Assembly (NCBI RefSeq): GCF_041020765.1
Contig: NZ_JBEUEJ010000004.1
DNA from: Kineococcus terrestris
GTDB taxonomy: Bacteria; Actinomycetota; Actinomycetes; Actinomycetales; Kineococcaceae
DNA: 64,000 bases
Strand: one strand, 5' to 3'
Shown here: positions 40,620 through 48,745 of the stretch, in pieces
Layout: every line of letters begins with the position of its first letter
How positions within the stretch are numbered: the first letter of the stretch is position 1
Position numbers and translations under genes: made by a program
Notes under the pieces: model-generated
The model's input: the letters and a program-made list of their open reading frames with translations, nothing else
The model's database searches: none
Told to the model about the DNA's origin: nothing

Positions 40620-42104
40620 ATGCGCATCCCCATCGCCAGGAACGACCTGCCCCGCCGTCGCCGACAGGGGCGCCTGGCGCGAGCCGTGCTCGTCGCCGCG
40701 CTGACCCTCTCGGTCACGGCTACCGGTGGCCTCCCGGCCACCGCGTCGGAGGCAGCTGCCGCACCGGCCCCCGACGCCGCGCAGGACGACCGCACATTCG
40801 GGACCACCGGTTCGTCCAGCGCCTTCGTCCTGCGCGAGGGGCAGGCCGTGGCCAGTCCCGACGGGTCGGTGGTCCTGCGGATGCAGAGCGACGGGAACCT
40901 GGTCCTGTACCGCCGCGGCGTGGCCATCTGGGCCACCAGCACGCGCGTGGGCCGCGGCGGAACGGCGGAGATGCAGGGTGACGGGAACTTCGTCGTCTAC
41001 GACGCGCGGCACGTGGCCGCCTGGCACACCCACACGGCTGGGGAGGCGGGCGCCCGGCTCGCCGTCCAGGACGACGGCAACCTCGTCGTGTACAGCCGCA
41101 CCGGCCGCCCGGTCTGGGCCAGCGGAACCCACGACTGCTCCAGGTACTCCAACGGCGCCGTGCTGTGCGGGGCGATCCGCGACCTCTACGACCGCCTCGG
41201 TGGAGAGCGCAGCGACCTGGGCCGTCCGGAATCCAGCGACTGGATGGCGGGTGGCGGCCGCGGTCGGGGCGTCCACTTCCGCGGCGGCGCGTCGATCTAC
41301 TGGACCGTCACGACCGGGCCGGCCGTCGTCCGTGGCGCCATCCGGGACAAGTGGTTCCAGCACGGCGCGGAGAACGGGTTCATGGGTTTCCCGCTGACCA
41401 GCGAGACACCGACCCCCGCCTCGCCCGGAGCCTTCAGCCACTTCCAGGGCGCCTCCGTCTACTACTCCCCGCGCAGCGGCACGCACGAAGTGCGGGGCGC
41501 CGTGCGCGATCTGTGGGCGCGCTCCGGCTGGGAGCAGGGTCCTCTGGGATTCCCGGTGACCGACGAGTCCGACACCTACGCCGACCGGCGGGTGAGGCGC
41601 GTCAGCTACTTCCAGGGCGGAGCTGTCTGGCACGGCCCTGTCGGCACCTTCCGGACCAGCAAGTACACCGTGCCGCTGCAGACCCCGGCCATCGAGGCGG
41701 AATCCGTGATGATCCTGAACATCCGGGACTTCACCGACCTGAAGAGGAACCGGAGCCGGTACGGGTGGACCGGCGACCTGGACTGGACGGACGACGGCTG
41801 TTCCGTGCCCGACCCGGCTGTCGTCGGCTTCACCAAGGAGGCGTTCGACGCGGCCTTCGTGGAGGCGTGCCAGCGCCACGACTTCGGCAACCGCAACTTC
41901 GGTCCCCGCAGCAGGCTGCGGCTGGACCCGAGCGACGCCCGGTTCAACGACATCAACCACAAGTTGCGCAACGACGCGACTGCTATCTGCAACCAGAAGG
42001 GGAACCCGCTGTACAACACCAACCTCGGTCCCTGGCGGTGCACATCGATGACCACGCCGTTGTTCCACGCCGTCGACAGGACCAAGAGCAGGTGGTGGGA
42101 CTGA
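40620..42104 (+). CDS. Secreted B-lectin + LGFP + phospholipase A2 fusion
   Basis: 494 aa, ATG at 40620 after CGGAGGA. Signal peptide ~1-43 (basic start, then VLVAALTLSVTATG). Bulb-type (mannose-binding) lectin ~60-168 with three QxDxNxVxY sites (QSDGNLVLY, QGDGNFVVY, QDDGNLVVY). LGFP repeats ~183-345 (DLGRPESS, MGFPLTSE, LGFPVTDE, each with FQG/FRG strands). Prokaryotic PLA2 domain ~375-494 with WTDDGCSVPD and CQRHDFGNRN (His420-Asp421 dyad) and further Cys. Reads as a lipid esterase carried by two targeting modules, one for glycan and one for the wall. Standard PLA2s of this family lack such modules. Confidence 0.9.
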   Translation: MRIPIARNDLPRRRRQGRLARAVLVAALTLSVTATGGLPATASEAAAAPAPDAAQDDRTFGTTGSSSAFVLREGQAVASPDGSVVLRMQSDGNLVLYRRGVAIWATSTRVGRGGTAEMQGDGNFVVYDARHVAAWHTHTAGEAGARLAVQDDGNLVVYSRTGRPVWASGTHDCSRYSNGAVLCGAIRDLYDRLGGERSDLGRPESSDWMAGGGRGRGVHFRGGASIYWTVTTGPAVVRGAIRDKWFQHGAENGFMGFPLTSETPTPASPGAFSHFQGASVYYSPRSGTHEVRGAVRDLWARSGWEQGPLGFPVTDESDTYADRRVRRVSYFQGGAVWHGPVGTFRTSKYTVPLQTPAIEAESVMILNIRDFTDLKRNRSRYGWTGDLDWTDDGCSVPDPAVVGFTKEAFDAAFVEACQRHDFGNRNFGPRSRLRLDPSDARFNDINHKLRNDATAICNQKGNPLYNTNLGPWRCTSMTTPLFHAVDRTKSRWWD

Positions 42105-42110
42105 TCGCTG

Positions 42111-42140
42111 CGCGCCGTCGGTACTGGCACCGACAGCGCG
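42111..42140. terminator. Hairpin between convergent genes
   Basis: CGCGC-c-GTCGGT (42111-42122) pairs with ACCGAC-a-GCGCG (42129-42140), 11 of 12, between the lectin-phospholipase gene and the MerR gene. Confidence 0.6.
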
Positions 42141-42188
42141 GGTGCCCCACCCGGGGCGCACGTCGCGGCCACCGGAGCCGCCCCGCGC

Positions 42189-42629
42189 TCACGCCACGTC
42201 GCGCCCCTGCCCGTCCTCCAGGCACGGGGCAGGGGTGCCCGCCCACAGCTGCCCGGCCGTGCCGTCGGCCAGCCGCGCGGCGTACAGGTCGGCCTTGGCG
42301 GCGATCGCGTCACGGGCCGCGACGAGTTCGGCGACCTGCTGCTCGACGCGCTGCTGGTGCGCGCGCAGCAGCTCGTAGCGCTCGCGCTCGTTGCCCTCCC
42401 CCGCGCGCACCAGGTCGGCGTACTCGCGGATCGTCGGCAGCGGCATTCCGGTGGCGCGCAGCCGCGCGCACATGCGCACCCACTCCACCTCGAACGTCCC
42501 GTAGCTGCGCCGCCCGGCGGCGTCGCGGGCCACCGGGTGCACGAACAGGGCTTCGCGCTCGTAGAAGCGCAGCGTGTCCACGCTCACGCCGGTGAGCTCG
42601 CTGACCTCGCCGATGCTGAACCGCTCCAC
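42189..42629 (-). CDS. MerR-family regulator
   Basis: 146 aa, ATG at 42629. N-terminal MerR HTH (FSIGEVSELTGVSVDTLRFYEREALFVHPVARDAAGRRSYG, residues ~4-44: helix-turn-helix, then wing), followed by the dimerisation helix (RERYELLRAHQQRVEQQVAELVAARDAI). One Cys in the C-terminal tail (APCLED) is not a metal cluster, so an organic or redox ligand is more likely than a metal. Controls the divergent SDR gene through the promoter at 42669-42699. Confidence 0.93.
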   Translation of the reverse strand: MERFSIGEVSELTGVSVDTLRFYEREALFVHPVARDAAGRRSYGTFEVEWVRMCARLRATGMPLPTIREYADLVRAGEGNERERYELLRAHQQRVEQQVAELVAARDAIAAKADLYAARLADGTAGQLWAGTPAPCLEDGQGRDVA

Positions 42630-42668
42630 GGCACCACTGTACGAACGGGCGGCACCGTTCTGCGAGGG

Positions 42669-42699
42669 TTGACCTGGAGTCGGCTCCAGCTCCTAGCGT
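42669..42699 (+). promoter_or_regulatory. MerR-type promoter with 19-bp spacer and operator
   Basis: TTGACC (42669-42674) and TAGCGT (42694-42699) are 19 bp apart, the over-long spacer of MerR-activated promoters. CTGGAG-N4-CTCCAG (42674-42689) lies between them. The ATG of the SDR gene starts 7 nt after the -10 box, so its mRNA should be leaderless. Confidence 0.8.
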
Positions 42700-42706
42700 C
42701 CCCGCC

Positions 42707-43561
42707 ATGACACCGATCGACCTCGCGGACACCACCTGGATCGTCACCGGAGCCTCCAGCGGCCTGGGCCGCCTGACCACCGAGCGCCTGCTCGCGACGG
42801 GGGCGCGCGTGGCGGCCGTGGTGCGCCGGCCGGACGCCCTCGACGACCTGCGCGACGACGCCGGCGACCGCCTGCTGGTGGGCGTCGCCGACGTCACCGA
42901 CGCCGCTGCGGTCCGCGCCGCGGTGGACGGCGCGTTCGCCCGGTTCGGGCGGGTGGACGTCGTCCTCAGCAACGCCGGCTACGGGTTGTTCTGCTCCGTG
43001 GAGGAGGCCTCCGACGACCAGGTGGAGCAGCAGCTGCGCACCAACGTCCTCGGCTCGATGCACGTCGTCCGGGCGGCGCTGCCGCACCTGCGGCGGCAGG
43101 GCGGCGGGCGCGTCCTGCAGGTCTCCTCGGCCGGCGGGCAGACGACCTACCCGGGCTTCAGCTACTACCACGCCTCGAAGTGGGCGATCGAGGGTTTCTG
43201 CCAGACCCTGGCGCTGGAGACGGCGCCGTTCGGGATCGCCACGACGATCGTCGAGCCCGGCGCCACGGGCACGGGTTTCGCCGCGGCCCTGGTCACCGCC
43301 CCCGTGCTGGAGGCCTACGAGGACACCCCGGCCGGTCACGTCCGCCGGCTCGTGACCTCCGGGGAGTTCCCCGTGCCCGGTGACGCCGGGAAGGTCGTGG
43401 ACGCGGTGCTGGAGGTGGTCGCCAGCGGGCGGACGCCGCTGCGGCTGCCGCTGGGCCCGGACACCTACGCCGACGTGCGGGCGGACCTGCGCGCGCGGCT
43501 GGAGGAGCTGGAGGCGCAGCGGGAGGTGGCGCTGTCCACGGCCGCCACGGCTGGCGCGTGA
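42707..43561 (+). CDS. Short-chain dehydrogenase/reductase
   Basis: 284 aa, ATG at 42707. Classical SDR: cofactor motif TGASSGLG (~14-21), NAG (LSNAGYG), Ser of VSSAGG and catalytic YxxxK as YYHASK (~158-163). The R in VVRRPD after strand 2 suggests NADP(H). Oxidises or reduces an unknown alcohol/ketone. Regulated by the divergent MerR protein; followed by hairpin copy B. Confidence 0.92.
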   Translation: MTPIDLADTTWIVTGASSGLGRLTTERLLATGARVAAVVRRPDALDDLRDDAGDRLLVGVADVTDAAAVRAAVDGAFARFGRVDVVLSNAGYGLFCSVEEASDDQVEQQLRTNVLGSMHVVRAALPHLRRQGGGRVLQVSSAGGQTTYPGFSYYHASKWAIEGFCQTLALETAPFGIATTIVEPGATGTGFAAALVTAPVLEAYEDTPAGHVRRLVTSGEFPVPGDAGKVVDAVLEVVASGRTPLRLPLGPDTYADVRADLRARLEELEAQREVALSTAATAGA

Positions 43562-43566
43562 GCGGG

Positions 43567-43615
43567 TGGAGCGTTCTCGTCGTCCCGATGGCGTCTCGAC
43601 GACCGGAACGCTCCA
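43567..43615. terminator. Repeated hairpin, copy B
   Basis: TGGAGCGTTCTCGTCGTC (43567-43584) pairs with 43598-43615 in 16 of 18 positions; the GGTGGAGCGTTC arm is shared with copies A and C. Lies between convergent genes. Confidence 0.7.
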
Positions 43616-43670
43616 GTCGCGCCACCAGCGGACCTGGTGCAGCACACCGCTCGGCGCAGCCGCGTCAGGC

Positions 43671-44075
43671 TCAGCCCGCCCCGATCAGGGGAGCGAGTCC
43701 CCGGGCGATCTCCCGCGCACGCGGCAGGTCACGCGCCGCGGCGGGACGGCGCACCTCCAGCACGCCCTCACGCGGGGCCGGGTCGCTGACGTCCAGGACC
43801 ACCGCGCGCCCGTCGACCAGCATGGCGTCCAGCAGCCGCTCGGCGTCGGCGGCCGCCGCGACGACCCGCGAGCGCAGCAGGTGGCCCACCGCGGTCGTGC
43901 GCGCCAGCCGCAGCAGAAGGCTCTCGTCGTCCAGGTGGTGCAGCTCGGGGCGGCGCAGCAGGACGCGTGCGAGCGCGCTGATCTCCGCGGGGCTCGCGGG
44001 CCGGACCGCCGCAGCCGCGCCGGCGCCCGGGCGCACGGGCGCGTTGACGCGGATCGGTCGGTGCTGGCGCCCCAC
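43671..44075 (-). CDS. Unrecognised 134-aa protein
   Basis: GTG at 44075 with GAGGAG 6 nt upstream, so expression is likely. The first ~25 residues are basic/Ala-rich; the rest is predicted mostly helical with many Leu and Arg (EISALARVLLRRPELHHLDDESLLLRLARTTAVGHLL), and a short strand-like part (DGRAVVLDVSDPAPREGVLEVRRP). No motif I know. No Cys, membrane segment or signal peptide. Isolated between hairpin copy B and the CARDB gene. Confidence 0.55.
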   Translation of the reverse strand: MGRQHRPIRVNAPVRPGAGAAAAVRPASPAEISALARVLLRRPELHHLDDESLLLRLARTTAVGHLLRSRVVAAAADAERLLDAMLVDGRAVVLDVSDPAPREGVLEVRRPAAARDLPRAREIARGLAPLIGAG

Positions 44076-44269
44076 GGCGGTCTCCTCACGAGCATCAGGC
44101 GCTCACGCCCACCGTGAGCCGTCCTGTCGTTCCCTGGTCGGTTCCTCACACATCGGCGGACGCGGGTGGTCAGGTGATCGGCCGTCCGGGCGCTCCCCGT
44201 TCGGGTGATGCGAGCGCCGGGCAGGGAGGGACGACGAGGAGCCTCGCTCGTCGCCTCCCGGTCGGCGCG

Positions 44270-45160
44270 TCAGCGCATGTCGAGCTCGACGTCCACCGGG
44301 GTGACGACGGAGGCAATGACCCTGCCGTCGAGGTGGTACCGGGTGGTCGTGAGCTTGGTGACGTGCAGGTAGTCCCAGCCGGGCTCGGTCCCAGCCGGGC
44401 AGCGCAGTTCGTGCGGCGCGTACTGCTGGTACTTCTTGATCTCCGTCAGGTCGAACCCGCTGGCGACCACGCGGACCGGGGTCGTGGAGGCCGGGACGCT
44501 GCCCTCGCCGGAGTCGCCCCACGGAGTGCCGACGCCGTAGCTGGTGTTCCCGGCCCCGGCGGGGGTGCCGTACCGCTCGGTGCCGGGGACCAGCGCACCG
44601 TCGGGAGCGAAGCAGGCGAGGTACGTGTCGCCGCTGACACCGTTGGTCAGGCCGGTCGCCACGTTCATCGGCGCTGCGGTGACGACGGGCGTCCCACCGT
44701 TCAGCCGGGCGGTAAGGCCGCTGGCTCCGGTGACCGTCACGGTGCGGGTGTTGTTCGCCTCGTCGGACTCGGTGATGCGACGGGCGTCGTCCACGAAGGC
44801 GACGACGCTGTTCGCGCCGGCGGTGACCGGCCAGGAGGCCGACCCGCGCGGGCCGCTGTTGGCCGTGAGGGTGACGGAACCACCCGGCGGCAGGCTGCTG
44901 CGCCAGGTGTCGGACCAGGTGACCGTGGAGCCGCGCACGCCGAACCCGACGCCGTGGACGACGCCCTCCGGCGTGGGGGCGTTCCCGCGGTTGGTGACGG
45001 TGGCGGTGAAGGTGACGCCCTGCCCCACGATCGGCGTCCGCGGCGCCCACTTCACGTCGGTGACCACCAGGTCCGGTTGCGCCGGTGCCGCGGACGAGGA
45101 GCCGGCGACGGCCACCCCGGCGATGACGGCGCTTACCAGGGCAGCACTGAGCTTCTTCAC
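44270..45160 (-). CDS. Secreted CARDB-domain protein with unknown C-terminal domain
   Basis: 296 aa from GTG at 45160 (GGGGGGA before it; a GTG at 45178 is possible). Signal peptide ~1-27. CARDB/Ig-like domain ~30-145 (PDLVVTDVKWAPRTPIVGQGV, NRGNAPTPEG, FVDDARRITESDEANNTRTV), a fold of adhesins and extracellular enzymes. Residues ~150-296 are beta-rich with two Cys (YLACFAPDG, LRCPAG) that may pair; I do not recognise that part. Possibly a surface-binding protein. An inverted repeat lies between its -10 box and start. Confidence 0.75.
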   Translation of the reverse strand: MKKLSAALVSAVIAGVAVAGSSSAAPAQPDLVVTDVKWAPRTPIVGQGVTFTATVTNRGNAPTPEGVVHGVGFGVRGSTVTWSDTWRSSLPPGGSVTLTANSGPRGSASWPVTAGANSVVAFVDDARRITESDEANNTRTVTVTGASGLTARLNGGTPVVTAAPMNVATGLTNGVSGDTYLACFAPDGALVPGTERYGTPAGAGNTSYGVGTPWGDSGEGSVPASTTPVRVVASGFDLTEIKKYQQYAPHELRCPAGTEPGWDYLHVTKLTTTRYHLDGRVIASVVTPVDVELDMR

Positions 45161-45172
45161 GGTTCCCCCCAC

Positions 45173-45212
45173 GCTCACCGCGAGCGATCACTCACGGTGA
45201 GCACGGACACTA
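45173..45212 (-). promoter_or_regulatory. Operator-like inverted repeat and -10 box of the CARDB gene
   Basis: GCTCACCGCGAG (45173-45184) and CTCACGGTGAGC (45191-45202) are complementary in 11 of 12 positions. Minus-strand TAGTGT (45207-45212) is just upstream, so the repeat lies in the early 5' leader, suited to repressor binding or to an RNA hairpin. Confidence 0.5.
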
Positions 45213-45288
45213 CGCCGCGTCCATCTCGTGCTGCGCCCCTCCGCGGAGGGCCGTGGACACGCTGCACCAGTCCGGTGCCGCGGAGCAC

Positions 45289-45343
45289 GGGTGGAGCGTT
45301 CCGGTCGTCTTGAAGAGGTTCGGACTACCGGAACGCTCCACCC
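45289..45343. terminator. Repeated hairpin, copy C
   Basis: GGGTGGAGCGTTCCGGTCGTC (45289-45309) pairs with 45323-45343 in 20 of 21 positions. Lies 6 nt beyond the stop of the minus-strand metalloprotease gene. Confidence 0.8.
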
Positions 45344-45349
45344 ACGACG

Positions 45350-48300
45350 TCAGCGGACGCTGGTGGTGACCGTCCGGGTCGCGAACGACCACGTCATCGA
45401 CCCGCCCTGGAAGTCCTGCCGCACGCCACCGGGGACGGGGTGCTCCCCCGAGCGCGGGTAACCCAGCCGGCTGTTCTCCCACCCGGCCGCGTCCCACGCG
45501 CGCCGGATCTCCCCCTGCACCACCTGCGCACCCGTGGCCGGCGACCAGTAGACGGCCCCGCCCTGGAAGGCGGTGAAGGCACCGCCGCGCAGCGCGACCT
45601 CACCGGTGGTGGGGAACCCGAGAGAGCCCCGCACCCCGCCGGCGGCGGTCAGGCGGTCCAGGATCGCCCCGCGCACCTCGTGGGCCCCGGTGGCCGGGGA
45701 CCACGCGAGCACACCGCGCTGGAACGACTGCACGACCCCGCCGCGCACGGCGCGCTCCTCCCCCACGGGGAACCCGACCGGGGAGGTGTTCGCGCCGAGC
45801 CGTCGCCACTCGGCGAGCACGTCGCCCTTCACCACTTGGGCGCCACCGGCCGGGGTCCACCACACCTGCCCGCGCTCGAACGTCGCGTAGGCACCACCGG
45901 GGACGGCGACCTCCGAGCTGGTGGGCCAGCCCAGGGAACCGGTGCGCTCACCGTCGGCCCGGTAGCGGGCCAGGATCGCGCCCTTGACGTTCACGGTGCG
46001 GCCGTCGCGGGTGTAGTCCGCGGAGCCGTCGGCGCGCACGACGACCGGCGGGACCGGGGGCGCGGGGGTGCGCGGGGGCGCGGGGGTGCGCGTGGGCGTC
46101 GGGGCCGGCGTGCGGGTCGGCGTCGGCGCGGGTGCCGTCGTGCGGGTCGGGGTGGGGACCGGTGCGGCGGTCGGGACGGGGGCAGGGGCCGGGAGCGGAG
46201 CCGTGGTCGGAACCGGCTGACTGGTCGTCGGCGGCGTCGTCACGGGCGTCGTCGTCACGGGCGTCGGCGTCACCACCGGGACGACGGGCGGCGAGAAGGT
46301 CACCGGATCCGAGGCGACCGACTCGGGGCTGTTGCCCGCCGCGTTGGCCGCCGTCACGGCGAACGTGTACGTGCCCGCCACGGTCACCGGCAGGGTGGTG
46401 CCGGTGCCGCTGGACGCCACCGTCTGGACGACGGCACCGTCCCGGTAGACGTTCACGCTGTACCCGAGCACGGGGCTGCCACCGCTCGCGGGGGCCGTCC
46501 ACGTGAGCGTGACCGTCGAGCCGGTGAGCGTCGCGACGGGCTTGGCGACGGCGGCCGGCGGGGTGGCCACCTCGTACCGGACGACTCCGCTGCGGACCGC
46601 GTCGCTCACGCCGACGGCGTTGACGGCTCGCACCTCGAACGCGTACGGCACGTTCGCGTCGAGCGTGTAGGTGGTGGAGGTGCCGGTGACGGTGCGCGGT
46701 GCCTGCGCGACGCCGTCCCGGTGGGGGGTGACGGTGTACCCGGTGACCGGGCTGCCGTTGGGGGTCGCCGCCGGCCACGACACGCTCGCCGTGGCCCCGG
46801 CGGCCGTGGCCGTCACGAACGCGACGGGGGACGGCCGGTCGACGGGGACGACGGTGGCGCTGCGGCTGCTCTCCGCGCCCGCACCGACGCCGTTCCGGGC
46901 GGTCACGGTGAAGGTGTACGTGGTGCCGTTGGTGAGACCGGTGACGCGCGTCGACGTCGCGGTGGCCGACACGGTCTTCGCGAGGCCGGACTGCGCCACG
47001 CCGTTCACGTGGGGCGTGACGACCTGGTCGGTGATCGGGGAGCCGTTCGCCGCACCGATCGTCCAGGAGACGTCGGCGGCACCAGGCGCGGAACTCACCG
47101 AAGTGATCTCACCGGCGCCGGGAACGGTCACCGAGGGATCGACGACGCTTTCCAGGCTCTGGCCGAGGGCCACCTTGACCCGGGCGGTCTGACCGTTGGA
47201 CGAGAGCGTCTGCACCTTGACGTTCCCGCTGATCGAGGTGAACACCTCACCGGTCTTCAGGCTCCAGTCGTACTGGGTCGTCCCGGGACTCGCGTCGAGT
47301 ACCATCGACCCGCCCGTCTCCGAGGTGTCCGGGCGGGTGATGCGCACGCCCTTGGCCGGTCCGCGCCAGTTCGACGCCGCACGGGTGTCCCCGGCCGAGT
47401 CGCCGCGCAGCTCGACGAAGTACCGGACGTTGTTCGTCGGGTCGACGACGTTGAGGCCGTACGTGCCGTTCGCGGCGCGCACCGGCAGGGCGGCGATGTC
47501 GTACACGCCGCTCGCGGTGACGGGCTTGATGCCACCGCTCACCACCCCGAGCCGGTACTGGTGGGCGACACCGAGGTTGCCGTGCCCGACGTCGGAACCG
47601 CTCTCGGACATGACGTCGAAGAGGTCGCCGTAGGAGACGCGCTGCATGGTGCAGTTGGGGCACCCGCACGCGGAGTTGCCGGCGCTGACGTCCGCCGATG
47701 CGGCGCAGTACACGGCGTTCGCGTGGCCGAGCGACATGTTGTGGCCGAGCTCGTGGGCCCACAGGGAGGACTGGACGTCGGTGACGTACAGCTGCCCGGA
47801 GGAGTTGACGCTGGAGCCGATGGTGCCCTGGCCGTAGGCGGCGCACGCCCCGGAGCTGAGCGCCCGGGCGGGCGTGACGATGACCAGGTGCTCTCGCGGG
47901 TTGTTCGCGTTGAACCCCGTCCTGGTCGCGGCCTCGCTCCACATGCCGAAGGGGTTCGAGCACGGCTGGGCGCTCTGGTACCAGTCCACGACCGAGCCGG
48001 CGAGGGTGAACGTCAGCTGACCGTCGGTCTGCGCGCTCCAGTAGCTCGACGCCGCTTGCAGCGCGGCCTCGACCTGCGCCCTCGTGAAGGGGGTGGCGTC
48101 CTGGGTCACGCCGGCCGGGACCGCCATGGCGATGCGCACGGTGTGCGGCAGAGCGGCGTTCCCCAGCTCGGGCCGGGGCTCCTCGGCGGGTTCCACGTCG
48201 ACGACGGACAGCACCTGCAGGACCTCTGCGTCGGCGTCGCGCACCCGCAGCTCGACGAGCGCCCCCGGCTCCAGGGCGGTGACCCGGGCGTCGGTCACCT

Positions 48301-48493
48301 GCTGGTACACCGACGGCTCGGTCTCGAGGTAGGTCTCGACGTCGCCGTGGCCGACGCCCGTCTCCGCGGCCAGCTTCACCACGGTGCCGTCGACCAGTTC
48401 TCCGGGGCCGGCCGCCTGGGCGGTGCCGGGCGGCAGCAGGACGACAGCGGGCAGCACCGCTACCAGCCAGCCGAGCGATCGGCGCTTCTTCAC
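45350..48493 (-). CDS. Secreted metzincin metalloprotease with Fn3 domains and LGFP repeats
   Basis: 1047 aa from GTG at 48493 (GGAGG 5 nt upstream). Signal peptide ~1-28; propeptide-like ~30-120; protease ~120-440 with zinc motif HELGHNMSLGH (His247, Glu248, His251, His257) and Met-turn FDVMSES, close to the gametolysin/M11-like group; Cys-rich insertion (CAASADVSAGNSACGCPNC). Three fibronectin-III-like domains ~445-720, a long Pro/Thr linker ~725-800, and the LGFP cassette ~815-1047. Likely digests extracellular protein while held to the wall. The C-terminal cassette is almost identical to that of the subtilase at 9317-11293. Confidence 0.93.
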   Translation of the reverse strand: MKKRRSLGWLVAVLPAVVLLPPGTAQAAGPGELVDGTVVKLAAETGVGHGDVETYLETEPSVYQQVTDARVTALEPGALVELRVRDADAEVLQVLSVVDVEPAEEPRPELGNAALPHTVRIAMAVPAGVTQDATPFTRAQVEAALQAASSYWSAQTDGQLTFTLAGSVVDWYQSAQPCSNPFGMWSEAATRTGFNANNPREHLVIVTPARALSSGACAAYGQGTIGSSVNSSGQLYVTDVQSSLWAHELGHNMSLGHANAVYCAASADVSAGNSACGCPNCTMQRVSYGDLFDVMSESGSDVGHGNLGVAHQYRLGVVSGGIKPVTASGVYDIAALPVRAANGTYGLNVVDPTNNVRYFVELRGDSAGDTRAASNWRGPAKGVRITRPDTSETGGSMVLDASPGTTQYDWSLKTGEVFTSISGNVKVQTLSSNGQTARVKVALGQSLESVVDPSVTVPGAGEITSVSSAPGAADVSWTIGAANGSPITDQVVTPHVNGVAQSGLAKTVSATATSTRVTGLTNGTTYTFTVTARNGVGAGAESSRSATVVPVDRPSPVAFVTATAAGATASVSWPAATPNGSPVTGYTVTPHRDGVAQAPRTVTGTSTTYTLDANVPYAFEVRAVNAVGVSDAVRSGVVRYEVATPPAAVAKPVATLTGSTVTLTWTAPASGGSPVLGYSVNVYRDGAVVQTVASSGTGTTLPVTVAGTYTFAVTAANAAGNSPESVASDPVTFSPPVVPVVTPTPVTTTPVTTPPTTSQPVPTTAPLPAPAPVPTAAPVPTPTRTTAPAPTPTRTPAPTPTRTPAPPRTPAPPVPPVVVRADGSADYTRDGRTVNVKGAILARYRADGERTGSLGWPTSSEVAVPGGAYATFERGQVWWTPAGGAQVVKGDVLAEWRRLGANTSPVGFPVGEERAVRGGVVQSFQRGVLAWSPATGAHEVRGAILDRLTAAGGVRGSLGFPTTGEVALRGGAFTAFQGGAVYWSPATGAQVVQGEIRRAWDAAGWENSRLGYPRSGEHPVPGGVRQDFQGGSMTWSFATRTVTTSVR

Positions 48494-48527
48494 CAGGACC
48501 TCCGAGGTCGACACGTCTCGGGGGTCC

Positions 48528-48552
48528 GTCGGCGCGGCCGTTCACCACTTGA
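48528..48552 (-). promoter_or_regulatory. Candidate motility-type promoter of the metalloprotease
   Basis: Minus strand has TCAA, 15 nt, GCCGAC, about 35 nt before the start; similar layout to the chemoreceptor promoter at 7794-7818 but weaker (GAC for GAT). Confidence 0.3.
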
Positions 48553-48745
48553 CCGACGGGTGGCCCAGTCGGGTGAGGTCTTTCCCCGGCCGGACGAACC
48601 GCCTTGCCGGATGAGAAAAGGCACGCGCACGACCTGCTAGGGCTCCGGGGACTCCGACCTCGCGGGACCGTTCACCCGGACGGGTGATCGGCGCCCGCTC
48701 GCGCACCGCTTCTGCTGAGATGAGGAACGGACCTCGGGAGGCGCG

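Noticed and set aside
40309..45343. The three GGTGGAGCGTTCC hairpins as a CRISPR array or insertion-sequence ends
   Set aside because: They are 1.7-3.3 kb apart with whole genes between, have no regular spacers, no transposase and no target-site duplications that I can see.
45440..48640. Plus-strand frame of 1066 codons opposite the metalloprotease
   Set aside because: Shadow of the minus-strand protease, which has a zinc motif, Fn3 and LGFP repeats; the plus frame has no motif.
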